IMG/VR virus record: IMGVR_UViG_3300005470_000003 | Location: 1-54,194 of that record | Strand: one strand, 5' to 3' | DNA: 54,194 nt | DNA from: a virus | Shown here: one piece after another, positions 7,527 through 15,348 of the stretch | Position numbering within the stretch: position 1 is the stretch's first letter | Layout: every line of letters begins with the position of its first letter | The notes under the pieces: generated by a model | Told to the model about the DNA's origin: nothing | Seen by the model: only the letters and a program-made list of their open reading frames with translations | Database searches by the model: none | Program-made: the position numbers and the translations under genes

Positions 7527-7727
7527 ATGGGAAAAAAGTTTGAGGAATTATATTTAGTTAAATTCTCATATAAGAAATCAGATGGATTCTGGGAACAATC
7601 TAAAATTGAAGATGTATATGTGGAAGTAGAATACGGTATAAATGAAAAAAATAATCATAATAAAGCTAAGGAAATCATACAGAATAAATATAAAGGATGT
7701 AAAATTATTTCTGTTATATATGTGTAA
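7527..7727 (+). CDS. hypothetical protein (66 aa)
   Basis: A Lys-rich small protein with TGAGGT upstream of ATG 7527. Closely spaced (11 bp) after the previous gene. No family recognised. Confidence 0.5.
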   Translation: MGKKFEELYLVKFSYKKSDGFWEQSKIEDVYVEVEYGINEKNNHNKAKEIIQNKYKGCKIISVIYV

Positions 7728-7767
7728 TCATATAGTTGATAAATAATAGCATTGGGTAATAAATTAA

Positions 7768-7941
7768 ATGAAAGCACAAATTAAACAAACAATTATATTG
7801 GAGATGACGACTGAACAAGCCGAATGGCTCCAGACATTAATGCAAAATCCACTATCAAACGATCCAGACCCCGAGAACGAGGATCCAATAAATAGTCAAA
7901 ATAGGGCAGATATATGGCATGCCCTAAATGAACTTGTGTAG
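7768..7941 (+). CDS. small phage protein (57 aa), EAEWLQ type
   Basis: Starts at ATG 7768 and ends at TAG 7939-7941. The layout (a beta-strand, TTEQAEWLQTLMQNPL, an acidic Asp/Pro-rich linker, then RADIWHAL) resembles a small protein of unknown function that I recall from many phages. No good ribosome site is visible. Confidence 0.5.
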   Translation: MKAQIKQTIILEMTTEQAEWLQTLMQNPLSNDPDPENEDPINSQNRADIWHALNELV

Positions 7942-7951
7942 GAGAAATAAA

Positions 7952-8312
7952 ATGAGATTTAAAGAGAAGGAAGACTATTTTTTAGATGTCAAGATTGGAT
8001 TGGAGTGGTCTAAAAAAGAATTTTGGATATACTTCCTGGGATACCGCCATGAAACAAGCGGAGTTGTTTTCCTATAACCCAACGCTTCAACTTAATTGTT
8101 ATCTGATTGGAGAACATATGGATCTTATAGACAAGCGAATAATTGTAGAGGCACATAAAGACAGTTCCGGAAATTGGGTTAATTGGCATTTTCATTGCCC
8201 ATGTGAAACGGTTGATGAGCAGATTGAATGTCTATATTTTTTCCCTCTGCAAAAAGATCCGGGTACTTTTTTATGTGGCAATATGGATGGAGACATTTGC
8301 AGATGCAAATAA
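7952..8312 (+). pseudogene. frameshifted DUF1566-like gene
   Basis: From ATG 7952 the frame reads MRFKEKEDYFLDVKIGLEWS, parallel to the intact gene at 10403. Near 7991-8000 (an A-rich run) the frame shifts; the homology (NFGYTSWDTAMKQ) continues in the frame that is open to 8312. Beyond that, the C-terminal 90 residues do not resemble DUF1566, so the copy is also chimeric. Its leader matches those of the other two copies. Confidence 0.6.
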
Positions 8313-8413
8313 CTCACCGCAACGGGGGGCGATTGGTACCCATTGGAAGACGCGTCTACAGAATGTGAACATTATATTGAGCCAAGCTTTTGTGGGTCTA
8401 GAGAGGGGAAGAT

Positions 8414-8785
8414 ATGATAGAGCTAAAATCATGCCCTTTTTGCGGCTTTTCAGCATTCATCGAAGAAACAGATCTAGAATGGAAAGACCAATTCCCATAT
8501 CGGATTCTGTGCGGTAACGAAGATTGTGCTGGCAGTCACTCATGGGCCAGCACTGAAGAAGAGGCCATCACTGCTTGGAACACCCGCGCCGACGGTTGGA
8601 TCAGCGTCGAGGATCGGTTGCCCAAATTGCCAACTCGTACTTATGATTGGTTTTTGGTAGTGGTATCAGATGGTTTAGAGTCAGATATTACAATCGCAAC
8701 TTATTCAACCGAAACATCATGGTCTAGAACCAACATCACCCACTGGAGGCCTCTACCAAAACCACCCGACACCGGAAAGGAGTAG
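8414..8785 (+). CDS. Lar-like zinc ribbon fused to DUF551 (123 aa)
   Basis: The N-terminal half has the Lar pattern (LKSCPFCGFSA, then C-x4-C and a WNTRA ending). The C-terminal half has the DUF551 pattern (WISVEDRLPKLP ... THWRPLPKPP). Both are common in phages and prophages, and the fusion is a known architecture in my experience. A GAGGGGAAG site precedes ATG 8414. The region is clearly richer in G and C than its surroundings, suggesting recent acquisition. Confidence 0.75.
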   Translation: MIELKSCPFCGFSAFIEETDLEWKDQFPYRILCGNEDCAGSHSWASTEEEAITAWNTRADGWISVEDRLPKLPTRTYDWFLVVVSDGLESDITIATYSTETSWSRTNITHWRPLPKPPDTGKE

Positions 8786-8788
8786 GAT

Positions 8789-8992
8789 ATGAATGAACAG
8801 GAGTTTAAAAAAGCTGTGGAAGAAATAAAATGCTTGTGTTGTCTTTGCATAGATTTGAAAGCGTCTGTTCTGGAACATGGGGTGAAAGCTGTTGATGAGT
8901 ATGATGGCATGGTTTGTGGAGGAGTTGAAACCATAAAATGGTTAAGAGAGAAAGTGTTACATAAACCAGACACCAGGAATAAGACAACCTGA
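8789..8992 (+). CDS. hypothetical Cys-rich protein (67 aa)
   Basis: Starts 3 bp after the Lar-DUF551 gene, with AAAGGAG in that gene's end. Cysteines near residues 15-20 (CLCCLC) and 42. It shares the higher GC of the preceding gene and probably travelled with it. No family recognised. Confidence 0.5.
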   Translation: MNEQEFKKAVEEIKCLCCLCIDLKASVLEHGVKAVDEYDGMVCGGVETIKWLREKVLHKPDTRNKTT

Positions 8993-9102
8993 AGCAGGGG
9001 AGCGGGGTGGGGAATCTCGCCTGTCGGTGCAAAAATTATTATATATTTTTAACAGATGGGTGAATTTAAATTTTGTTTTATAAATAATGTGGTAGATTAA
9101 CC

Positions 9103-9226
9103 ACAATAATGTGTTTCCTACAATATAATCATTATATATATCTTATCAAAAAACCTTTTTCCAACGGTATCATCCAACTATATAATTATTTGGCACATAT
9201 TTTGCATAATTATTTTGTAAATGTAA
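9103..9226 (+). promoter_or_regulatory. sigma-54 promoter in 124-bp repeat, copy 3
   Basis: TGGCAC at 9191-9196, spacer of 5 and TTGCA at 9202-9206. The surrounding 124 bp match copies 1 and 2. Together with 9010-9102, in which I see nothing else, this fills the gap before the gene at 9253. Confidence 0.75.
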
Positions 9227-9252
9227 CCTAAAAATGTGTTAAGGGAGAAATT

Positions 9253-9456
9253 ATGGAAGATGAAATACGTAGAGTTGAATCGATTGTTGAGGCAGCGCGT
9301 GTAATTATTCAATCTAGGATCTTGGGTGAAAGTTTCGAGAGTACAATTGTTGATGAATTGGCCGAAGGTTTGGCCAGAGAGGGTCACGATTGGGCTGCAG
9401 GTATGGTAGAGGGATTCCTGGAAGCAGTCAGACCTGAAGATCCAGAGGATTACTAA
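9253..9456 (+). CDS. hypothetical acidic helical protein (67 aa)
   Basis: First gene after sigma-54 promoter copy 3, with AAGGGAG before ATG 9253. Acidic and mostly helical. No family recognised. Confidence 0.55.
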   Translation: MEDEIRRVESIVEAARVIIQSRILGESFESTIVDELAEGLAREGHDWAAGMVEGFLEAVRPEDPEDY

Positions 9457-9561
9457 GTGGACTTTGTACCTTTCTATGATTATATTTGGCCGAGATATAT
9501 AATTAATGTTGTATTTTTTTAATTCTTATAGTTATAAAAAATAAAATCAAATGGTGAAAAT

Positions 9562-9723
9562 ATGAAATTAATATGTTGTAAATGTTCTGAACTAATAAAA
9601 GAGTATGGAACTAATAATTTAGTATCTCATGGTATATGTATTAAATGTGCTGTTAAATCATTTATGAAAAGAGATATATGGAAGTTTAATTATGAAATAT
9701 TGAAATTGTGGAATAGGGGGTAA
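9562..9723 (+). CDS. small zinc-ribbon protein (53 aa)
   Basis: Frame from ATG 9562 to TAA 9721-9723. Two Cys pairs (CCKC near residues 5-8 and CIKC near 27-30) suggest a zinc ribbon with a basic, aromatic tail. A TGGTGA site lies upstream. Confidence 0.5.
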   Translation: MKLICCKCSELIKEYGTNNLVSHGICIKCAVKSFMKRDIWKFNYEILKLWNRG

Positions 9724-9724
9724 T

Positions 9725-9883
9725 ATGAACATATATATTTTAACAGATAATGAAAAGGTATTGAGATGTTCTACCAATATGGAAAAGTTACAATCTCTTG
9801 CCAATTTATACAACGAGATTTCCGAGTTAGACAAAGATGATCGTGAATTTCAAGTAACTCAATGTATGTTAGAAGATGCCTAA
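9725..9883 (+). CDS. hypothetical protein (52 aa)
   Basis: ATG 9725 begins 1 base after the previous stop, with GGGGG in the previous gene's end. The product is small, acidic and soluble. No family recognised. Confidence 0.5.
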   Translation: MNIYILTDNEKVLRCSTNMEKLQSLANLYNEISELDKDDREFQVTQCMLEDA

Positions 9884-9941
9884 ATCTTGCAACAGTTAAT
9901 TTGTTTTGAAATAAAGATAATAAAATGAAAGGATATTTACA

Positions 9942-10184
9942 ATGCATCTAGCATTTACACGGTGTGAAGGTCCAACTTCTTTTAAAATGGATTTTGGTGA
10001 TTATGAAATTTCTATTGCATTTGATACAAATCATGTTGTGAAAGGTAATTTTCCGATGTGTTCCTTGTGTGTGTTTAAAGGAACCGAAAATGTTACATCT
10101 GATTTTTTCACAGGACAGAATGAAAGATATCATGCAACTGAGGAAGATATTGTAAAAGTGATTAATCAATTAGCGTATATTTAG
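9942..10184 (+). CDS. hypothetical protein (80 aa)
   Basis: ATG 9942 follows GAAAGGAT. Soluble, beta-rich sequence with three Cys residues. No family recognised. Confidence 0.55.
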   Translation: MHLAFTRCEGPTSFKMDFGDYEISIAFDTNHVVKGNFPMCSLCVFKGTENVTSDFFTGQNERYHATEEDIVKVINQLAYI

Positions 10185-10201
10185 TGAAAAGAGGACATAA
10201 A

Positions 10202-10387
10202 ATGATATTTGAACCAGTACATGCAATAGAGAAAGATAGAGCTATTATGTTAATAGATAAACCCGTACTATTTGCAAATCGGAAAGAAGGATTGGGTGCA
10301 TATGGAAAGCTCGTAGGATGGGACAAACATGGGCGATTCATTGTAAAACCCGATCATACAAAAATACTGCACATTGTATATGGATAG
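10202..10387 (+). CDS. hypothetical protein (61 aa)
   Basis: Start set at ATG 10202 because GAGGA lies just upstream; an earlier GTG at 10184 overlaps the previous stop. A small, probably beta-rich protein. No family recognised. Confidence 0.5.
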   Translation: MIFEPVHAIEKDRAIMLIDKPVLFANRKEGLGAYGKLVGWDKHGRFIVKPDHTKILHIVYG

Positions 10388-10402
10388 TGGAGGATAGGTA
10401 AA

Positions 10403-10753
10403 ATGAAATTCCAAGAAAGACCAGATTGTTACCTGGATATAAAGACCGGACTGGAATGGTCCAAAGAGAACTTTGGGCCTATGTCTTGGGATGAAGCCAT
10501 GAAGCAATTTGACGATTCTGACGGCTGGAGACTGCCTACGATTGATGAACTACTTACGTTGGTAGACCATGATGGATATAAACCAGCCACAGAATTACCT
10601 GGCATGGTGTCGTCCTATTACTGGTCGTCTACTACCCATGCCGACTATACCAACTACGCCTGGCTCGTCTATTTCAGCAATGGCTACGACAACCACGACT
10701 ATAAGTTCTTCCATTATTATGTCCGGGCCGTTCGTGGCGGAAAGGAGAAATAA
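10403..10753 (+). CDS. DUF1566 (Lcl-like) domain protein (116 aa)
   Basis: The intact member of three related genes. Residues 8-22 (YLDIKTGLEWS), WRLPTIDELLTL in the middle, YYWSSTTHADYTNYAW and the end YYVRAVRGG are the hallmarks of DUF1566/Lcl domains, which are thought to adopt a C-type-lectin-like fold. The C-terminal 30 residues are rich in Asn, Tyr, Asp and His. Leader GGAGGATAGGTAAAATG is shared with the broken copy at 6685. Possibly a surface or ligand-binding protein; some relatives are targets of diversity-generating retroelements, but no reverse transcriptase or template repeat is in this window. Confidence 0.75.
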   Translation: MKFQERPDCYLDIKTGLEWSKENFGPMSWDEAMKQFDDSDGWRLPTIDELLTLVDHDGYKPATELPGMVSSYYWSSTTHADYTNYAWLVYFSNGYDNHDYKFFHYYVRAVRGGKEK

Positions 10754-10805
10754 AATTTTAATAGGTGTATAGAGGACCATCATTATTTAGGAGAATATAA
10801 AAACA

Positions 10806-11207
10806 ATGTCACCAAAACCCTTTGGTCTTAAAACCCATTATCATATCAAGAAGCGTTTTGCAAAAAAATTAATACAAAAAAAAGGTAGAAATCTTTGGAA
10901 TAGATATAAACAATTCCATAATTATACTGGATTGGTTAATGGATGTACAGGCTTAAATTTTCTGCCTATAGAAATAAATCCTATCTATTGGTATTCTAAA
11001 GACGGTAAGAAATCCTATTTAATGGATATCGAATTAGTGGGAAAGAAAAACTCCTGTAGTTTTTATCATTGTGGCATTGATAAACCAAAAACGTTACAAG
11101 AGTGTCAAGACTTTTTGAATAAAATTGCAAATGGTCCTGATGATAAATGGGATTTTAAAGAGAGGTATGGTAAAATTGAATTGGATACAAACGGATGTGA
11201 AAGATAA
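10806..11207 (+). CDS. hypothetical basic protein (133 aa)
   Basis: ATG 10806 after TTAGGAG. The first 40 residues are strongly basic, then a more hydrophobic middle with Trp/Tyr. No family recognised. Confidence 0.6.
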   Translation: MSPKPFGLKTHYHIKKRFAKKLIQKKGRNLWNRYKQFHNYTGLVNGCTGLNFLPIEINPIYWYSKDGKKSYLMDIELVGKKNSCSFYHCGIDKPKTLQECQDFLNKIANGPDDKWDFKERYGKIELDTNGCER

Positions 11208-11275
11208 AAGCACACAGAACTTTTGCAATGAAGAACATTCACAACAGTTCTATTAAGGAGAGGAAAGGAGATGAA

Positions 11276-11428
11276 ATGGATATACAGGTAGATTTTAATC
11301 TGCCCAATGTCTATATATGGAAAATAATGGAATGGAAATCGCAACAACCGGACAAAAATGAAGGTTTCCATTACATTTTCATACCAACTAAAAATATGAT
11401 GACGAAGGCTATCGATATTATCGTTTAA
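11276..11428 (+). CDS. hypothetical protein (50 aa)
   Basis: Start moved to ATG 11276, which follows an excellent AAAGGAGAT site; the earlier ATG 11228 has none. Small soluble protein. No family recognised. Confidence 0.45.
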   Translation: MDIQVDFNLPNVYIWKIMEWKSQQPDKNEGFHYIFIPTKNMMTKAIDIIV

Positions 11429-11494
11429 TTATTGAATCCGCTGCTGGTGTACAACACATTGTACATGATCATATGTTGTTATGAAAGGAAAATT

Positions 11495-12208
11495 ATGATA
11501 TTTGTTTGTGGTGATACTCATGGATACGAAGATATAGATAAGTTATCCTCCAAAAATTGGCCTGAAGGAAAACTTCTTACCAAAGACGATTACTTAATTA
11601 TTCTTGGGGATACTGGCTTAGTTTGGGATACAAAATCTTCTCCAAGAGAAAAGAGGTTGCTTGAGTGGTATAATAAAAAACCATGGACCACTTTATTTAT
11701 AGATGGTAATCATGAAAATTTTTATCGTTTATTTTCCAATGAATTTGGCAATGTTTCGAAATTTGGATCAACAGCCAAACAAATATCCGATTCCATTTTT
11801 TATTTAAAAAGAGGAAACATATATAGAATAGACTATAAAAGAATCTTTGCATTTGGCGGTGGAGAATCCATCGATAAAGAAAGACGATTAACATATGTTA
11901 GTTGGTGGCCTCAAGAAATTCCTAGTTATGGGGAAATCGACAAAGCTATTGAACAATTGAAAAGGTATAATAATGATGTTGATATAATCCTTACACATTC
12001 CTGCTCAAGTCTTGCATTTGGGATGTTAACGCAAAGAGCTGACATAGGATATAAAAGGGATGCCGAACTGGGACTACGATCCTTCTTTGATTGGATAGAA
12101 AGAAATGTGAAATATAAACAATGGCATTTCGGTCATTATCATGATGATTTTAAATTAGATTACAAACATTTTTTACATTTTGAGAATAGACCAATGCAAA
12201 TCACATAG
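11495..12208 (+). CDS. metallophosphoesterase, calcineurin-like (237 aa)
   Basis: All five motifs of the family are present: GDTHG (residues 6-10), LGDTG, DGNHEN, a THS His and GHYHD near the C-terminus. These residues bind two metal ions and hydrolyse phosphomonoesters or diesters. I chose ATG 11495 (MIFVCGDTHG) because GAAAGGAAAA lies upstream and family members begin this way; the longer frame from 11432 adds 21 unrelated residues. The substrate could be a nucleotide, RNA or protein phosphate. Confidence 0.85.
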   Translation: MIFVCGDTHGYEDIDKLSSKNWPEGKLLTKDDYLIILGDTGLVWDTKSSPREKRLLEWYNKKPWTTLFIDGNHENFYRLFSNEFGNVSKFGSTAKQISDSIFYLKRGNIYRIDYKRIFAFGGGESIDKERRLTYVSWWPQEIPSYGEIDKAIEQLKRYNNDVDIILTHSCSSLAFGMLTQRADIGYKRDAELGLRSFFDWIERNVKYKQWHFGHYHDDFKLDYKHFLHFENRPMQIT

Positions 12209-12227
12209 AAAATTTTGGTGATATACT

Positions 12228-12461
12228 ATGGAAAATTTAAATCCGACTGATCTAAGAAATAAAATAGGCAGTCTTCCAGTAAGGATGGACGATCCTTCCG
12301 GTGATAATGTTGGAATTGCTTTAGCATCTTATTTTTCAGATTTACCCGATTGTCCAACTGACGATATTAATGATGAAACAGGATGGAGTCAGTGGGTTAT
12401 GAATAAAACTGATGATGTTTTGGATAGGATTGTAGATCACTTTTTAAGTAGATTAAAATGA
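12228..12461 (+). CDS. hypothetical acidic protein (77 aa)
   Basis: TTTTGGTGA precedes ATG 12228. Acidic, with a Trp pair. The stop overlaps the next start by ATGA, so the two genes are coupled. No family recognised. Confidence 0.5.
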   Translation: MENLNPTDLRNKIGSLPVRMDDPSGDNVGIALASYFSDLPDCPTDDINDETGWSQWVMNKTDDVLDRIVDHFLSRLK

Positions 12462-12550
12462 AAGAATGGATTGTGTATATAGCAAATTATAATGGTTTAA
12501 CCAGAAAAAACTGGTTTAAAGTTATTATACATGTTATAAATAGTTGCTAA
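12458..12550 (+). CDS. small hypothetical ORF (30 aa)
   Basis: Overlaps the previous gene by 4 bp (ATGA) and ends 12 bp before the purB-like gene. Basic/aromatic peptide. Within it, TTAACCAG and CTGGTTTAA form a short perfect inverted repeat. Low confidence because of its size. Confidence 0.35.
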   Translation: MKEWIVYIANYNGLTRKNWFKVIIHVINSC

Positions 12551-12562
12551 GGGGTAAATAAT

Positions 12563-13873
12563 ATGATAGATAGATATTCTAAGGATAGTAAAATAAAAGA
12601 AATTTTCAGTGATGAAAGTAAGTATAAATATTGGCTTAAAATAGAGAAATCATTATTTAAGGTTCTTAGAAATAATGGTGTGATTACTAATGATTGTTAT
12701 AAAGCATTAAATGAAATTGACGATCTGTCCTTAGATAAAATAATTGAAAAGGAAAAATTGGTAAAGCACGATGTAATTGCTTTCATAGAGTATATTTCGG
12801 AGATATCTAATAATGAGTGTGTTTCTAGATTTATACATTATGGTCTTACGTCATCTGATGTTGTGGATACTGCTCTATCATTACAAATAATTGATTCTTC
12901 CAAGATTTTAATTGATGAATTTGATAAACTGCGTGTTTCATTGATGAATTTTATTTATAATACTTATGATATAAAAACTGTTGGCAGAACACATGGTCAG
13001 CATGCCTCAATTACTTCATTTGGTTTGAAGTTTTCAAAAATGTTGAAGGTTTTAGAAGTTAATTTTGGTAATTTTATTAATTCAGTTTCTTCTCTAAAAA
13101 ATTGTTGTAATATGTCTGGTCCTGTTGGTGATTTTTCGAGTTTACACAAATCAATGTCATGTGAAATATGTGATGAATTGAGTTTAAAAGTTGATCTTTC
13201 GTCTACTCAAATAATTGACAGGAGTTTTTATGCAAATGTTTTTACTTCATTGGCAATATTTATTTCTACTATTGAAAGAATATCAGTTAATTTACGTAAT
13301 TTAAGTAGAACTGAAATAGGTGAAGTATATGAGGGTTTTAGCCATGGTCAAAAGGGTTCATCTTCAATGCCGCATAAGAAGAACCCGATTGGTCTTGAAA
13401 ATATATCTGGTTTATCTAGGATAGTAAGATCAAATATGATGGCTTTTATGGAAAATATAATTTTATGGGATGAGAGAGATATAAGTCATTCATCCGTTGA
13501 AAGAATTCTAGTTCCAGATACATTTATATTATCCGAATATATTATTAAAAGATTTTCTTCAATAATCAATAGTCTTGTAGTTAATTTAGATAGAATAAGT
13601 GATAATTATAAAATTTCTAGAAATTCAAATTTTTCAGATCTAATATTGTCTAGTCTTGTATTGGCTGGTATGAATAGAAAACAGGCTTATGAGGAAATAC
13701 AGAAATGTGCATTTTCAAGTGGTGATTTTATAAATAATGTTTTGTCTAGTTCTGTTTTTTCGGAATATATAACAAATGATGATGTCAAAAGAATCCTTGA
13801 TTTTAATCCCAATAAATATTTAAAACTTATAAATGAGATTTTATTAAATGAAGAAAGTAATAATAAGTTGTAA
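12563..13873 (+). CDS. purB: adenylosuccinate lyase (436 aa)
   Basis: The lyase-superfamily signature GSSSMPHKKNP lies at residues 265-275, with TSSDVVDTA (96-104) and GRTHGQHA (141-148) giving the other catalytic segments. PurB releases fumarate from adenylosuccinate and from SAICAR in purine synthesis. Length fits bacterial PurB. AAGGGG precedes ATG 12563. Codon use is as AT-rich as the rest, so it is well adapted to this genome. In a phage it may boost AMP supply; it would also serve a PurZ-type pathway to modified adenine, but no purZ is in this window. Confidence 0.92.
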   Translation: MIDRYSKDSKIKEIFSDESKYKYWLKIEKSLFKVLRNNGVITNDCYKALNEIDDLSLDKIIEKEKLVKHDVIAFIEYISEISNNECVSRFIHYGLTSSDVVDTALSLQIIDSSKILIDEFDKLRVSLMNFIYNTYDIKTVGRTHGQHASITSFGLKFSKMLKVLEVNFGNFINSVSSLKNCCNMSGPVGDFSSLHKSMSCEICDELSLKVDLSSTQIIDRSFYANVFTSLAIFISTIERISVNLRNLSRTEIGEVYEGFSHGQKGSSSMPHKKNPIGLENISGLSRIVRSNMMAFMENIILWDERDISHSSVERILVPDTFILSEYIIKRFSSIINSLVVNLDRISDNYKISRNSNFSDLILSSLVLAGMNRKQAYEEIQKCAFSSGDFINNVLSSSVFSEYITNDDVKRILDFNPNKYLKLINEILLNEESNNKL

Positions 13874-14045
13874 TCATGCTATAGTTTTTAATTCTTGTGG
13901 TAAATGTCCAAAATCATTGTATACCGATGATGGTTTATTGTGTACTATAACAAGAAATATCATATATGATCCAAATTTTATCAATAAATCATGCAGACTA
14001 AAAACCTTCAAAAAACAATTCGATCTTATCATAGATTATATTTAA
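13848..14045 (+). CDS. hypothetical Cys-rich protein (65 aa)
   Basis: Starts inside the last 26 bp of the purB-like gene. Five cysteines (C8, and CGKC, then two more) may form a metal site. No clear ribosome site, so the start is uncertain. Confidence 0.45.
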   Translation: MKKVIISCNHAIVFNSCGKCPKSLYTDDGLLCTITRNIIYDPNFINKSCRLKTFKKQFDLIIDYI

Positions 14046-14062
14046 TAATAAAATCATATGAA

Positions 14063-14121
14063 TTGTGTCCCTTATGCCTTTTTTATAAAAGTGTAATTTT
14101 TAATGTTCTTGGGGGACACAA
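14063..14121 (+). promoter_or_regulatory. 9-bp stem covering a ribosome site
   Basis: TTGTGTCCC (14063-14071) is the exact reverse complement of GGGACACAA (14113-14121). The right arm contains part of the GGGGG ribosome site and the first base of ATG 14121. In mRNA this would hide the start of the next gene, so translation may depend on opening the stem. Confidence 0.45.
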
Positions 14122-14564
14122 TGGAAGAACAAGGTAATGAGGTTTTTAGTAAGGCATTAGACTTAATCAAAAATAACGGTGTGGGGTTCAATGCTTTAAA
14201 GGCAAAAGGTCTTGGTTTAAATTTGGTATTATTAGCTTTAGCCGAGGTACAAAGTAAGAGGATATGTAATCTTTCTAATGTCATACTTTTACTTGAGAAC
14301 AAAGTTTTTGATCAGGATTCGATGAAAAATCTTGATGGTAGCGAAGCTATTGGACATTATACTATGGCTTCTAAAGCCCTTGAGAATGCTTCCAATTATG
14401 TTAAGCAAATAACGAATTTTACCGATTGGGAATTGTTGGAATCACAATTAACTACTGTAACTGAAGATGACGATTCTGATGTAAAAGTATCAGAAGCAGC
14501 AAAATTTTTCTTGAAGAAGGTTGCTAAATTAAATTTGTCTAGTGGCGTAGATGGCATTATATAA
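14121..14564 (+). CDS. helical protein, possible terminase small subunit (147 aa)
   Basis: Start set at ATG 14121 after TTGGGGG; the in-frame ATG 14103 would place the site inside the gene. The product is nearly all helical with an acidic stretch (EDDDSD). Size and position, three genes before the terminase large subunit, would suit a small terminase, but I see no diagnostic motif. Confidence 0.5.
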   Translation: MEEQGNEVFSKALDLIKNNGVGFNALKAKGLGLNLVLLALAEVQSKRICNLSNVILLLENKVFDQDSMKNLDGSEAIGHYTMASKALENASNYVKQITNFTDWELLESQLTTVTEDDDSDVKVSEAAKFFLKKVAKLNLSSGVDGII

Positions 14565-14608
14565 TTTAAATAGAAAAGAGTTGATAGTAGTTTATTTTTG
14601 GAGTAGTT

Positions 14609-15154
14609 ATGAGAATCAATGCTAGATCGGTAATTAAAATCTGTGAAGAGTTGAATTTAAATAATAAAAATTCTAAAAGTTGTGGTATTCTGCCATTATA
14701 TGAAGACAATTTGTTTGTTTATCATCATACTTCTTATCCTGCTGCTTTAAACATTTGTTTGATTGATAAATTACTTGTCGGTAAGACTGGTTTTATTTCA
14801 TTTACTACTAATAAAAATCTTCATTTACAGGGGACTGTAGGATTTAGTGGACATGGGGTTTATTTTCAGGTTTTTCGGAAAAAGTTGGAAAATGATTATA
14901 AATTAGAATCATATAAATATCATTCGTTGGATATTAAGGTCAATGATGAATCTGAAGTTCGGATTGAAACTAATAAAATTAATAAGTTTTTATCATATGT
15001 AAAAAGTATAAATTTAATCAAAACTTATTATCCGTCTCCAACAGATGTTGACTCAAGATTATTGTATCGATTCATGAAAATAGAAGAACCTACTTTTGAT
15101 GAGTATATTAAATTTTTACAAAAGTGTATAACTAAACCAATAAACATTGTGTGA
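14609..15154 (+). CDS. tagged protein with ART-like core (181 aa)
   Basis: Begins MRINARSVIKICEEL, a variant of the shared N-terminal tag. The body has a YHHTS motif near residue 39 followed by FISFTTNKN, then a conserved EVRIE near 113-117. This order, His/Thr-Ser, then Ser/Thr-rich strand, then Glu, is what ADP-ribosyltransferase-like folds show, and it resembles a family of phage proteins I recall. Weaker than the ART calls at 41816 and 47428. Possibly a head-packaged effector. Confidence 0.5.
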   Translation: MRINARSVIKICEELNLNNKNSKSCGILPLYEDNLFVYHHTSYPAALNICLIDKLLVGKTGFISFTTNKNLHLQGTVGFSGHGVYFQVFRKKLENDYKLESYKYHSLDIKVNDESEVRIETNKINKFLSYVKSINLIKTYYPSPTDVDSRLLYRFMKIEEPTFDEYIKFLQKCITKPINIV

Positions 15155-15262
15155 TTTATAACATAATTATAAAAATCTTTAGATAAGTTATGAGAAATTG
15201 ACAAGAAAACCTAGTGGGCTCGCCATGAGGATGAATTGGCAAAATAATTTAAAAAATACTTA

Positions 15263-15346
15263 TATAGAAGTAATGTCTATGAACTTATGAAATCAAATAA
15301 ATTTGATTTTTTGAAATATAAATACAAAATAAATAGTGGAGTTTAA
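15263..15346 (+). pseudogene. C-terminal remnant of a duplicate of the next gene
   Basis: Translated in one frame it reads YRSNVYELMKSNKFDFLKYK and ends at TAA 15344-15346. The gene at 15349 contains YRSNIDELIKSNKFNFLKDK near its end. The rest of the duplicate is missing, so an older tandem copy was deleted. The upstream 15155-15262 holds nothing recognisable. Confidence 0.7.
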
Positions 15347-15348
15347 TT

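Noticed and set aside
10403-10753. A diversity-generating retroelement target
   Set aside because: No reverse transcriptase or template repeat is in the window, and the paralogues differ at many third positions, not only at presumed template adenines. Kept only as a question in the findings.
12563-13873. Claim that the phage has 2-aminoadenine DNA
   Set aside because: A lone purB is not evidence. PurZ, DatZ and MazZ are not seen here.
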